Source of the DNA: Gymnopilus junonius
Lineage: Eukaryota > Basidiomycota > Agaricomycetes > Agaricales > Galerinaceae
Assembly: GCA_015501075.1 (NCBI GenBank)
Contig: JADNYJ010000199.1
Span: 1 to 64,000, forward strand
Reading direction: 5' to 3'
DNA: 64,000 nucleotides
The stretch's first letter is position 1. Each line of letters begins with the position of its first letter. The notes under the pieces are model-generated. The model did no database searches, was not told the origin of the DNA, and worked only from the letters and a program-made list of their open reading frames with translations. Below are positions 49,288 to 60,462 of the stretch, one piece after another. A program made the translations under genes and the position numbers.

Positions 49288-50538
49288 ATGTTGGGCCCCC
49301 AGCTTCCTTTGGAACTCAAGGCTGCGATTATCAACGAGATTGTTCACGACAAGAACTCGTTACTGCTTTGTCGCCTTGCTTCACGAGCCTTGAACGTCCT
49401 CGCCACGCCGCACGCTTTCCAAATCCTCAATATTTCTAGAACGCGAGGCTCTTGCTCGGCCTTCAAGGCATTATCGCATGAAACGGAAGTATTCCGTCAT
49501 GTGAAGGAAATCAACTTTAGGGCATTGCAGACGAAGGATATGGTATTTGAGAGTAAGAAACTGTCCACGTTTCACATGTGTTCTCTTTTCTTACTATGCC
49601 ATACCATCTAGGCGATACTGTCGAGGAGACGGCCTTCTTCTTCAGCTCAGTTTCTAAATTCTCGAATCTTCGGACCCTTCGACTTTACTTTCCACCGGTT
49701 TTCGAAGAAGAGCACAAGGACGAGTTTGACGATATCATACCACCAATATCGCCCAATAGAACATTGCAAATCGCAATCTTCAATGCGCTAGCTACCTTGA
49801 ATCCCAAAACCAACTTTACCCTTCACACTCTCGAAATTCACAGCCTTCTGGCACTCCCCAACGAAGGCATTCGGTCTCCTCGATTCTCGCCTCTACTCCA
49901 TTCTCTCCACACCCTCCTCATCTCAGTCGTCACCAATAACCGAGACGAATTCGAAATGCAGTATGACGATGACTACATCCACTTCTGGAAAACCGACACG
50001 TATTCCCTCCTCACTCGCACTGCTGAAACCCTCACCTCGCTCACGCTCAGCAGCGATATCAACACCTCCGCATTCGCTGCCCCCAATTCGGAGTGGCACG
50101 CGCTCACACTCCCAAAGCTGCAGTCGCTCACATTGAGGAAGCTCGTATTCACCAGCGCTGCTTATTTCGCACAGCAGTGGCCTGAAGCAGCGAGCGATGG
50201 TCTGGAAGACGTTGGTTCATCTGGAGTTATCCTCTTGCTGTGTGGAGATTGGGGAACAGGATGCCCATCCTCGAGTATGGGCTGATATATGGAATCATTT
50301 TCGAAAGCATCTCATTATGCTCCGTTGTTTTGAATTTCATCCCTTGCCTAAAGTCAGGAATCGGCAGCTCGGAGGGGAAGGGGATGAGGAGGATGATGGT
50401 TGTTTTCCGGGTTATGTGTGGTTTTTCATCGAGACGGGATATATTCATTCGTTCGACGGGCCGCCTAGTGATGAAGATGAAGATGTAAAGGCGTTTGAAG
50501 CGCTGCAGGTTGCTATTAAAAGTAGGAATAAAACTTGA
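49288..50538 (+). CDS. F-box-like protein (46-nt intron or frameshift in the C-terminal third)
   Basis: MLGPQLPLELKAAIINEIVH is a canonical F-box first helix (LPxELxxxIi), followed by LCRLASRALNVLATPHAFQI. Exon 1 is 49288-49552; an intron 49553-49611 (GTAAGA..TAG) joins MVFE|SDTVEETAFFFSSVSK. Leu-rich segments follow (FSNLRTLRLYFPPVF, NFTLHTLEIHSLLALP, LPKLQSLTLRKL, MVWKTLVHLELSSC) and an acidic tail (GEGDEEDDG, SDEDEDV). Between LRKL and MVWKTL the frame changes. A GT..AG intron of 46 nt at 50145-50190 restores it exactly (382 codons in total), but it would remove VFTSAAYF, a stretch that looks conserved, so a small indel near 50190 is an alternative. Probable SCF-type adaptor; substrate unknown. 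Confidence 0.75.
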
Positions 50539-50942
50539 AATTTCGTACATGCAAGTAGTGCTGTGGATTCTTAGTTCGGTCACTGCTAACTATGTTATAA
50601 GAGTTGTCAGTGGCGTTCATGAGCATTACTTTTGGTAAGTTTTGCAGTGGTAGGAATGAATTATTGGCTAAACTCAAGTCTCAGGAGGAATGGAAACGCG
50701 AGGCCGTTGCGAAGGACTGCTTACTCTAAACCAGCACAGATAGCACTACTACACCGTTACAAAGTGCTATTACTAATACCAAGCAAGCTAATACGATCTC
50801 ACTAATTTCCATGACCATCATCCAAGACTTACGGGTTCCAATTCCGTTTCCACGTTTACGGAAGGACGCCATATACCTGGGGAAACTCGCATATAAAGTG
50901 GGAGGGAAGTAAGTCAATACCCAGCTTCCCCTCATCAAAGCA

Positions 50943-52121
50943 ATGTCAACAGCTGACGAGCTCGTCGTACACTATGCGAACTACATCAAAGGCAAAGTCA
51001 TCATCATCACTGGTGTATCCCCTGGATCTCTGGGCGCATACTTCGTTCAGGTCATAGCGAAGGGTCGACCAGCATGGATCATCCTCGCTGCTCACGACGT
51101 GAAGAAAGCACAGCAGACCGAAGCAGCCATTGCTGCTTCCAACCCCGATGTCAAGATGCGCATTTTACCACTAGACCTCGAATCCCTACAGAGCGTCCGC
51201 GAAGCAGCTGCCATCATCAATGAGCGGTCTGATATTCCAGTCGTGGATGTCCTCGTGAATAACGCCGGCAAGTTGTCCAATGAATACGGTGTTACCGTCG
51301 ACGGCTTCGAACGCCAACTAGCCACTAACCACCTTGGACATTTCCTATTCACAAATCTAATTATGGACAAAATCCTCGCTTCCAGCACATGGCGAATCAT
51401 CAACATCAGCAGCGACGGTCATCGGCTGAGTCTGTTTCATTTTGAAGGCTACAATTTCGAGGTGAGTTAATTTAATATCATTGGTATAATTATAATTTTG
51501 ATTGTTATTTATCTTCAGGTAAGGCGATAACGAATACGATGTTCTACATGCCTATGGTCAAACCAAGACAGCAAATATCTTGTTTTCAACTTCCTTGGCC
51601 AAGAGGCTGGGAGAAAAACACGGTCTTCTTGCCTTTAGCCTCCATCCTGGAGTAATCCTCACAAATGCCGTAGACAATTTGGATCTTACCACCTTGCCTG
51701 ATAGACTCCATCAGTCCACTTTCTTCATATTTCAAATTATATCAAGGTGGACTAGTTACTTACCAAGCCCCTTCTTTAAAGGTGCCCTTGATCGTGTGTT
51801 GGGAAACATAGAAGGAAGGGCTGATTATAGTCCTGACATCTTGTCAATCGAGAAAGGAACTGCAACACATGTTTATGCTGCATTTGATCCTAACCTCTCT
51901 GGTAAGCAAATTCTGTTACCCGAGTTGACTTATGCCCCTGTGGTGTGAACACTAATCGCATTTACCTACTTTGCATAGCTCACAACGGTGCTTACCTCCT
52001 CGATTGCCGCGTTGCAGATCCGCTCACTGATACGATCAAGCCATGGGCGACAAGCCCTTTCGAGGCGGAGAAGTTGTGGAGGTTGAGCGAGAAACTAGTG
52101 GGTCAGAAGTTCTCGTACTAA
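50943..52121 (+). CDS. Short-chain dehydrogenase/reductase (retinol dehydrogenase-like)
   Basis: Classical SDR NAD(P)-dependent oxidoreductase. Exon 1 (50943-51461) carries KGKVIIITGVSPGSLGAYF (cofactor-binding turn, with a non-standard spacing of the usual TGxxxGxG), VVDVLVNNAGKL (NNAG), LATNHLGHFLFT (catalytic Asn region) and RIINISSDGHRLS (catalytic Ser). Exon 2 (about 51524-51901) carries LHAYGQTKTANILF (catalytic YxxxK) and LAFSLHPGVILTNAV. After the intron 51902-51978, exon 3 ends in AHNGAYLLDCRVADPLTDTI to the stop at 52121. The exon 1/2 junction is one base short: GAG|GCGATAAC should read GAG GGC GAT AAC, so one G is missing at 51523-51524 or the acceptor is unusual. All catalytic residues are present. 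Substrate unknown. Confidence 0.82.
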
Positions 52122-52619
52122 CAGGAATATACTATGATTATGTGCAAAGGCAGTAATGGAGCCTAGAAATAAATTCATCCCATGATATATTTGCCTCATT
52201 TACCTTGAGTGAAATTTGCGTCGTCACAATGATATCAGGAAGTGAATCGTCAAGAAAAAAGGAACAGACAGTGCCAGAAGTGCATTCCAATCCCGCCCGA
52301 ATGTAGCACATACTCTGAACTCTAATCCACAATGGCCCGTTAGATTCGAGCATGACGCCCTACTTCTACTCATAGTTACCTCCTGCCAATCGCCTTGATA
52401 ATCTGCTCGTACACCGTATATACGAATCTACGACATCTCGTATTTAGCTCACTAGTTCTCGTGGTGGAGGACGATGGATTCAAAAATAATCAGAGCCAAA
52501 TACCGACGTGAACGCTGTCCCGGTACCACTGGCCCTCTTCCGCCTCGCTTTCATCCAGCAAACCCTTCATGCGACTCTTCTACCTTCCTCTCGATAATCT
52601 TCCTCCTCACTACCTTGCT

Positions 52620-53500
52620 CGCTTCTTACTTTCTCATAGATTGACCTCGCCATTAAAACCTCTCCATTTCATACTACGCGAATCTGCACTCGACGTGGCA
52701 TCGACCAACATCGGCCATCCTCGTAAGCACGACATTACCGGGGTCTAATGGACAAATGAGTGTCGATCCCTCGTGAAGGACGGAATTAACTAAGGTGAGC
52801 CCGTACAACCTTCGCTTATATTCACTAAACCAACCTGTATACCATTCCAGCTCATATAAAGTGCCACCACGACGCGTCAATGAGAACGGGAGGACGGCCT
52901 CCAAAACAACGCGACTTCTATGTCCTAGATATATGCGCTCTTCTTCTACTCCTACGTCCTTTCAGGCTCAACCACGCTTACACATCAGCTCTTCGCCCTG
53001 GGTACCTTCCACCATTCGTTCAAGCTATCTTTCAACTGGCTCTGGCCATGATATGGTTACTTGCGACTGTAGACGACGCATCTTGGTAGCAAGCTCTCAG
53101 GTGGCGCATATCTTTTGGGACCGTCGACTTTTTTTCGTACGTTCTGCCTCTTATCTTTGTGCTAGCTCAGGTTCATTCGAAGTTCTGCAGATGACTCGCC
53201 CACCCCCACAATCTATCGTTGAATGGTCTATTGTATCTGTTGCGGCTGCTGCAGGCGGTTTAGGATGGTGGGATGGTGCTCGGGTCGCTAGCTATGAGAG
53301 TCCTCGTGGTTCACAAAGGGAGGAAGGAATATATCCCTCTGGGTAACCTACTACGTTCGGGAGTACAATTTCGCGCCAATTCCTCTGTACCGCCTCCAAC
53401 AAACGTAGTGTACCTCGTCAGTCGAGTTGAGTCGAGGCGTTATATGCAAGAGGGAGAGCTTTATGACTGTTACCATTTTGCCGTCGTCCTCAAAATAATA
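52620..53500 (+). repeat. Duplicated gene segment, copy A (direct, partner 55720-56510)
   Basis: The two segments share collinear blocks: CTTGTACCTTCCTCTnGAnGATCTTCCTC-type sequence at the left, an intron-like block (GTGAGCCCGTACA..CCAACCTG..TTCCAG against GTAAGGTCGTACA..CCAACCTG..TTCCAG) and a block around TTCTGCAGATGACTCGCCCA against TTCTACAGATGACCTACATC. Copy A has a frame MRTGGRPPKQRDFYVLDICA, LLLLLRPFRLNHAYTSALRP, ending VDDASW at 53089, and another frame with MTRPPPQSIVEWSIVSVAAA at 53190-53346. The encoded family is not recognised. Probably a diverged tandem gene pair, at least one copy decayed. Confidence 0.5.
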
Positions 53501-53846
53501 TAGTTTTACCTTTTTCAAAGTCGGATCGCGAATGCTCAAGAGTCAGCGTGTGATACCTTAACAAAGCCCATGAATTTCTTTAGAAAATCAAATCAAATTG
53601 TCAAGGTGAAAAAGTATGTATGTATCAGTACATTGAGTAATATATACCCAGCAGAGCTTCAGTAGTCCCGGGGTCCATTTGCGAGCAAGGACTAAATTAT
53701 CCAAGATATTCTCGTATGGGACATTTGACGAGAGAACGCGGCCGACCCCCAAATCCAATCCGCGTCATCTGGGACTTGGAAGCCGGTAGGGATGTTTGGC
53801 TGGTAGGTAGGGAAGGCGGGATGTGGGGGTTATGTAAGAACGGGGT

Positions 53847-53921
53847 GTGAATCATGAACGCCAAATTTTGTTTTCGCCCTAAGTACCACCTTGGTACCAC
53901 CCAACAAACAGCACAGCCGAG
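53847..53921 (+). repeat. 75-bp direct repeat, left copy
   Basis: Equal-length partner of 54279-54353 with seven mismatches by eye (about 91% identical). It contains a tandem of GGTACC-type words (GTACCACCTTGGTACCAC). It lies exactly at the end of the exon-1 homology of the 53922-54278 module. Confidence 0.8.
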
Positions 53922-54278
53922 CAGTAATAGAGCTTGGAGCGAAAAAATGTTCATCTGAATCGACATTGACGTATGTATCGACATTTCGTAGTGGACGACG
54001 CTGCGCCAGCTCTTCCTTAAACAATAATCTCCGAGGTGTAGCCTCGGGTGAGGAAGGCGTTAGGAAAGTTGGGGACTTGGCAAGCAAGCGGGAGGTTCCA
54101 TCGCGCTTGGTTTTAGTGGGCGTTACAGGGGACATGACGAAATGGGCGTGGATGAGCGTGAGCGTTAGGTGAAGTCGAGCACTTGTGAAAGAAGAAAGAA
54201 GAAGAATTAAGCGTCTAGCGTCTAGTGTCTAGAGCGGTAAACTGCACTGTAGTGAAGGAATAGCGAGTAAGCGTTAAA

Positions 54279-54353
54279 GTGAATCGTGAACACCAAATTT
54301 TGTCTTTGCCCTAGGTACCACGTTGGTACCACCAAACAAACAGCACAGCCGAG
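54279..54353 (+). repeat. 75-bp direct repeat, right copy
   Basis: Partner of 53847-53921, same orientation. Its left edge abuts the start of homology to the upstream region of the 62977 gene (TTTAACGCTTAC on the minus strand). No copy of this element is visible in the partner locus at 62.8-63.2 kb. Confidence 0.8.
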
Positions 54354-54616
54354 GTCCCAGGCTAATCTTCCACAATGACTCGCACTTTAAACCGGATTGT
54401 CATCTCCTACCCTGGGATCCAAGGCTCGCCTGGTATGCCAAGCACTTCAATGTCGCTCGGATAGAGTCGAGGAAGACGGTCGTCCTCGCTCAGAGTGCTC
54501 GGGATGCGGCTGTGGGATTGGTAAGATGGAGGTGTGGATGGGTAGACGCCAGTTTCGAAAATGGCCGTCAAGGAATCTTCTGAAATAGGGGTGAGGTGAG
54601 GCCAATGGGTCGAATG

Positions 54617-54630
54617 TGGGGGGGGGGGGG
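54617..54630 (+). repeat. Poly-G run
   Basis: A run of about ten or more G lies within the exon-3 homolog of the inverted copy. The other copy has mixed sequence here. Such a run is unstable and also error-prone in sequencing. Confidence 0.6.
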
Positions 54631-54879
54631 TGGGAAGGAAGGAAGGGGTCCAAAAATCCAATTCGGGGCCCACTTGCGTGGACGGACCAGTTATGGCGTT
54701 ATCAGCGTGCTCAGAACCAGGTTGTCCTCGCTCGGAGTGCTGGGGCTGGGGGGCTGGGTTTTTGCTGAGAGCGATGTCGTCCACGTCGGATGTGGGTGGG
54801 TTGTGTGATTGGCGGCGGTGGGAGATTGGAATGAAAGAAGGTTGGATGATCATGGGCTGAGAGAGGGTGGTTGGTTGGG

Positions 54880-55715
54880 TTGGGTTGAGCGAAGATGAGT
54901 GATGCTCTATCTTTAGTTGTAAGTCTGGTGCATAGGAGATATGAAAGGCTGAAGGGCTGGAATATGAAGCTACCGGAATGGAGAGAATGAACGACGCGAG
55001 GTAGGCATTTTATAGGTGGCTGGGAAGGCCAGATTCCCAGGATCGCAATTGTCGACGAACAATGAAAGACACAGATACCAGAAGCGCCATTACACCTAGC
55101 AGAATAATGATAGAGCAATAATAATGGAGGCCGTAGAATATAATGACTACGGGCCATGGGGAGTTTAGGTGACACTGGGGTTTCGGAATATTTGGCTCCC
55201 ACAATCCCTCGATTGGCCCACGATGTAACAGCAGTGAAGGACTAGGAGACAATGGATTCTTGGTCAGCGTTTTCATTTCGTTTGTCCATTACTGAGGCGA
55301 AAATATCCGTAACGGATGGAAAGGGGCCGACTCCAGATATTTTTTCGAAGATAAGCAGTATACCAAAGTATACCAAACGAAATCACTTGGAAAGCACAGT
55401 ATGAGATGGTTGGTGATTACTTGATAAGAGTCTGTCCCCAAGTGCAATAGCTTTAGAATGAGACGGGATTTTTTCCCTTCGAGGCAAATTTCCAATCAGG
55501 GACACGAGTTTCGGACCGAGAGAAGGACCAAGAACAAAGAATAAGAAAGGAGCCCGAGCGTACTGTTGAGATAGTCATTACAAATGTCCGATGCTTCCAA
55601 GATAAGAGGAGAAGATGAAGAATCAGAAGGTGCAGGAACGAAAATTGGAACCGCTGGTGAGGATGGTGGAGTTCATAAATAACAAACCCAAATAGCGCCG
55701 TCTGCCTTCTCCCAT
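54880..55715. other. Unassigned stretch between repeat copies
   Basis: Minus-strand frames with hydrophobic segments (about 55050-55180) are open but unrecognised. No repeat match or splice chain was found. Confidence 0.4.
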
Positions 55716-55719
55716 CATA

Positions 55720-56510
55720 TACTAGCCAGGACCAGCAACCTGACCCTTAGCTCTTGTACCTTCCTCTGGACGATCTTCCTCGCCGTTTCGATAGGGCAGA
55801 CATGTGCCAGACGCGGCCAGCAAGCCTCGCGAGTCGAACGATCTCACTGCGTCATACAACACGATGTACGCGTTAGGCTCACTCAGGGCGTCGTAACCAA
55901 CCAATATCGAACCTTGTGGAAAGTACTACGTCGCCAGGGCATGACATACGATGGGTATCGACGTCTAGGATGTAATTAGTAGAGGTAAGGTCGTACATTT
56001 TCTCCTTGGGTTCACTTAACCAACCAACCTGCGTCTCATTTCCAGCTTATACAACTGGCCGCGACAAGTATATGAGCGAGACGACACCTGCTTCAGATAA
56101 TGCGCCATTTTTTTTGTCTGGATTTATGCGCTCGTGCTGCCGCCAGAGGCTCAACGCTGCTTATAAGACTCGATGGTCGTGCCGTGCAACCAAGGGTGGG
56201 TATTGGTCAGTGCACGTTCCGTCTCCTATCTCCGTGCTATATCAGTCTCATTGGAGTTCTACAGATGACCTACATCCCATCTATCATTGAACGGTCTGAT
56301 GTACGTGGTATGACTGAGGATGGAATAGGGCTAGGGACGGCGGCCATGAGAGACCTTGCAAGTTCGCGAAGAGAGGAAGTTTCTTTCCAACCCGACCGTT
56401 CTCTGACGAGCACGATTAGTCTGTCGGTTGAGTTAAAATATTATAGGATCGGACTTAATGTAAGGAAACAGGTTCGAATATATTACATTGAGTACTCTGA
56501 ACATGTAAAT
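55720..56510 (+). repeat. Duplicated gene segment, copy B (direct, partner 52620-53500)
   Basis: Collinear with copy A, with many substitutions and indels; the intron-like block at about 55986-56045 has conserved ends. Frames in copy B do not match those of copy A for long, so at least one copy is not coding. The last frame ends at 56531 (HVNPALEFR). Confidence 0.5.
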
Positions 56511-56734
56511 CCTGCTTTGGAATTTCGATAGTCAACGCGACACGATAAGTTCTGGCCTGTTATTATAGTTCAATCTCTCATGTGTATCATACTGCAAATG
56601 ATTTTTCAATATCGCGTCGTCAGTTTCTCTCAATGAGGTTTTCTCTCAATGAGCAGATTGAGATTGGGTTGCGACCGGATGAATCCGAGACGGACTCGAG
56701 TCTCAGTTTCTACCTTGAGTTAGACACGTAGCAA

Positions 56735-58111
56735 ATGATACAGAACTCAATATCTACCATGCCTATATTTCCTCAAGAAATAATCGACATCGTCATTGAC
56801 GAACTCGATAGTACAGGAGGCAAAAAATCTCTTTCTACAGTCGCCTTGGTCTCTCGCTCCCTCCTACCTCGAGCACAATTCCACTTATTCCGCAGCATCG
56901 ACGTCTCTCTCTCACCCTGTCGCTATGAGGACGCCGACGACTGGGCTACCTTTCACACCTTCTTGACCAAATCCCGTTCTATCAAATCATACGTCCGAGA
57001 AGTGTTCATGGAAAACATCGACGACACCTATGATTCCCATTTTGGTTCATCATGGTCGTGCCCTGACGAGTCGCACAGGGATCATCGTATGACCAAGGCA
57101 ATCACACAACGCTTGAGCACCCGCAAAATGGAGTGTGTGTCCTCCGTCTTGCAGCTGCTCCCCCGCTTGGAAGCCATCCGATTAAATTATGGGACACAAC
57201 CGCGGACGACCTGGCCGCATATCCTTGGTGACGTTGGCGTGGGCGGCAGGAATGTGTTGACGCGATTCGGGTTCGAACAGTCGATGAGGAGTCTTATTCT
57301 GTGCTCAGTGAAGGGCGTTCCGATTACTGTCATGGATTCCATTCTTGGTCTTTCCCAACTCACTACGTTGGTCTTTGACAATATCGTTCTGGAGGGCGAG
57401 GTCCCCATTCCGAGTTGGCCTCAGAAGTCGTGTCTTACTAATCTCCATACGGTCGGATTCGTGTATATGACATGCTCTTATGCATCGAGTCGTCACAATT
57501 TGAGCAGGCTGGTGAATCTGATTATTTCCACTGCGTCGCATACCATTCGAAAATTGATATGGTCAACCAGGTCAGAAGGTAAACCCACTCGATTCATAAT
57601 CACCCAGCCCAAGCTACATACTTATATTTTTTAAACGTAGATCCTCCAGCCATCCAGTCTTTACACAACCTCCAAGTCTTTTCAACCGTCACCAGGAGAC
57701 CGTATTACCTAGCCACAGCCCAACCAATCCTCGAACAAATCATAGCATCACAGCAAAAGATGCACCCGCTCAAAACCCTGGAGTTCTTCGGCATGGAATC
57801 CTACCACGGCTCAATATTATATGGCGCTGACATCGTGAAAGCACGCCGAGCGTGGAAGGGATTCGATGATTTGCTGGAAGATGAGGCATTTTCGAAAGTG
57901 AAGGAGTGAGGCTGCTTTTTTCGATTTTACAGGCTCCAACTTGGGGCGTGTTATAACACGCAGTAATACGATGCCCGCCGCCTATGAACTTTATACGACC
58001 AAAGAAGTCATGTCAGGATTCAAAGCGTCTCTCTCCAAGGCAACTAGGAGAGGTGTCGTCTTCACTTCCGGCTTGACATATGGTCGAGATGGTTTAGTCA
58101 GTAGATATTGA
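56735..58111 (+). CDS. F-box-like protein, intact
   Basis: MPIFPQEIIDIVIDELDS (ATG at 56759; an in-frame ATG at 56735 adds eight residues) is a textbook F-box first helix, followed by STVALVSRSLLPRAQFHLFR. Exons: 56759-57578, 57641-57905 and 57964-58111, 410 residues. Introns are 62 and 58 nt with GT..AG ends and correct phase. Leu-rich segments include VLQLLPRLEAIRLNYG, LSQLTTLVFDNIVLEGE and LTNLHTVGFVYMTC. The third exon (FKASLSKATRRGVVFTSGLT) is supported by its homolog in the neighbouring decayed copy. Likely SCF ubiquitin-ligase adaptor; target unknown. Confidence 0.82.
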
Positions 58112-58208
58112 GCAAGCACGACTGGCTGAAACATGCAAGCTGAATCAGAGACTGAAAAAGAGGGACATGTTTGATGAGTAGACCACTGACTACTCTTGAT
58201 AAATATCA

Positions 58209-58943
58209 ATGTCGGTGTCAATATTCCCGCAAGAAATCATTGACTGCATTATCGATTGAAGTCGACAGCGCAGGAGGGAAAATCACTCTCTCCTGTCGCC
58301 TTGGCCTCCCAGTCCTTCCTATCCTGCACGCAGTGGCATTTATTCCGCAGTGTAAATGGTGCACCCTCGTATTGTCCACAGGAGGGGTCAGACTCCTATT
58401 CAGAATTGGCCTAGGAAATCTCACCTTACTAATCTCGAGACATTCGGATTCGTGCACGTCAACTGGTACCCTACCCCTGCTACAGTTTCGAATATGAGAA
58501 GAGTCGCAGCGCTTATTATGGATTCATCATCCCGGACAATTGGGAATTGATATGGTGTGAAGAAACGGGTGGTAAGTCCTTTCAATCTGCGAGTAATAGA
58601 AATTGACTTGAATTCCTTTTGGCGGCCGTTTTGATGCTCAAGACCTGAACAGCGTAAAAGTACTCTCTCTAAACCGAGGTAGAGCGAGATGCCTTGCCAT
58701 TCATCCGACCCACCCTCGAACAAATCATATCATCACACCTACACACGAATCAGACTGCTTTTTGAACCGTTCCACATGTACGAGGAGGCAAGGAAGAGAA
58801 ATCCTGCAAAGTATCATGACCGCTATACCACGGAGGAGGTAGTAACGATGTTCAAATTTTCCTTCTCGAAGGCATCTGCAAGGGGTATCAATTTCGCCTA
58901 CAGGTTAACTCGTGGTCATGGTGAATTGCTAAATAGATATTGA
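58209..58943 (+). pseudogene. Decayed tandem copy of the 56759 F-box gene
   Basis: MSVSIFPQEIIDCIID aligns with the F-box start of the upstream gene but meets a stop at the equivalent of ELDS. Frames then change (VALASQSFLSCTQWHLFR; NWPRKSHLTNLETFGFVHVN; LPFIRPTLEQIISS; FKFSFSKASARGINFAYRLT; final LLNRY and stop at 58941-58943). The segment corresponding to about 170 residues of the middle of the parent is missing between HLFRSV and NWPRKS. Stops, shifts and the internal deletion together exclude a functional F-box protein of the parental kind. Confidence 0.85.
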
Positions 58944-59331
58944 ATAGATGTATTTGGGAAGCGGGCCAATAGGAATTTTTTCAAACCGCCTCATCTGCTG
59001 AGAATAATCAGGTTAACAATTAGATTAGTATTATCATGCGATACAATGAGCTAGAATTAAAACAGAAAGGTATGAAGCTAGAGAAATTTTATAGGAGTAG
59101 TCTAATCGAGCCTTTATGCAAAGAAAAACGGAGAAAAAAGGTAATGGTTAGAATGGGGTTAGACTTAGAAATGGACAGCGGGGACGACGTCAACGTTGTG
59201 ACCTTGAATTGAATCAAGGGCATGGAGGACGATGAGAAGATACAATAAAATTCATTTGAGAGCAAAGAGATAATTAGTACAATGGACAATATCAATCGAA
59301 TTAGGAACTAGCGTTGGAGTTGATTGTGGAC

Positions 59332-60198
59332 TCATGAGCGTGGCTTGCGCCCTGAGCGAGACACAGAAGTAGAAGAACGACCAGGCGAAACACTGGAAAC
59401 CATGGTATGCTCATGACCATCCTGGTACTCGAATCTACGGTCGCCCTGACTCTGGTATCTCAAAGAACTAGCAAGAGGCAAAGGAGCAGTGGAATGGGCA
59501 GAAACGGCCGGATGGACAGGAACAGCAATATGTGGGAGCATTGACTGGTTAAAAAGAGGAGATTCTTGACGCTGTTGAGGTTGGAGGACATCTACCCGAG
59601 AATGTACCCGTCCGTCGTCCACGTATTCGAGATTGGAAAATCCATGATCGATTCGGCCGCCTGCACGTTCCCGATTTCGAGAATCCCCGACAGGAAAATC
59701 CAAATAGCGGGCGTTATTATTACCGTCATCGATATGAACAGAAGAAGCGGGCCTAGAATCCGGTTGGAGCTGCCTAGAAGGAGTCTGATTGGCGGATCTG
59801 TGAGGCAGACTTGGGCTCGGAGGAGGGGTCCAGTGGCCTTGAAAACGAGGTGGCAGCGTGAGTGCCCCAGGATCAGGGTGGTAGCGCCCATGAGCTGTCG
59901 GGATATACGTAGATTGGTTTGTCTGAGGGAAAAAGGAAACACGTCAAGTTAGTTGAAAGTCGGCTTTTAATACGTAGCGAGAGATAGATACCTGATGATG
60001 AACGGCTGGATAAGAGACTTGAGATACCGGTAATGGTCGATCTTCGATTATCCTCGGCGAGGGAGGTACTTGGTTGTAAGGCCCTGGATCCGGTTGCTCG
60101 TAATGATAGTCGGTATACCAGGGCGGAAAATGGTGATCCGCATCCCAATCTTCTATATCATAAGCCGGACCAGGACTCGGCGTACGCGCGGTATACAT
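59332..60198 (-). CDS. Proline/serine-rich disordered hypothetical protein
   Basis: Complement(59332..59922, 59992..60198), intron of 69 nt (GTATCT..CTCAG) with frame kept (VHHQ|TNQSTYIP), 265 residues. It starts MYTARTPSPGPAYDIEDWDA and is rich in Pro, Tyr, His, Ser and Arg (YHYEQPDPGPYNQVPPSPR; PRFQGHWTPPPSPSLPHRS), with an Arg/Ser tail ending SRSGRKPRS. No domain, signal peptide or membrane segment. The two-exon frame without interruption supports a real gene. Function unknown; the composition resembles regulatory or scaffold proteins. Confidence 0.55.
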
Positions 60199-60462
60199 GG
60201 GACTATTGGATCTTTACGATCAGCAGGGGAACTGGGGAGAAAAATCGCGAGCTATGCGTCACCTTTTATACAACTCAATGTGTGTGCGCGCCTCGTGTTG
60301 CCATCCATCCATTCATCCATCAAGCACACTGCAAAGGACAAAAAAAGGGTACTTGACGGATACCTTTGTCTTTTCTCCCCCACGATCGCCTTTGTTCGCT
60401 CCATCCGCTACGTATCGATGGATAATTTGCCCCGATACGGATATTTTTCCTTGAACGGGGTT

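Larger units (their letters stand above)
53700..54870 (-). pseudogene. Rearranged inverted copy of the 62977 gene
   Basis: On the minus strand, 54278-53922 reproduces the upstream region and first exon of the gene at 62977 (MSPVTPTKTKRDGTSRLLAK start; DSDEHFF near the end) at about 96% identity by eye. The exon-2 homolog follows at about 53845-53700 after a 75-bp repeat. The exon-3 homolog (GPELDFWTPSFLPTPPPPHS, IFETGVYP) lies upstream instead of downstream, at about 54670-54470, with its own leader to 54853 (MIIQPSFIPISHRRQSHNPP start). The order is therefore permuted relative to the other copy, or parts of two tandem copies remain. The family is unknown; the protein is Ser/Thr/Pro- and Arg-rich and probably disordered. 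Confidence 0.65.
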
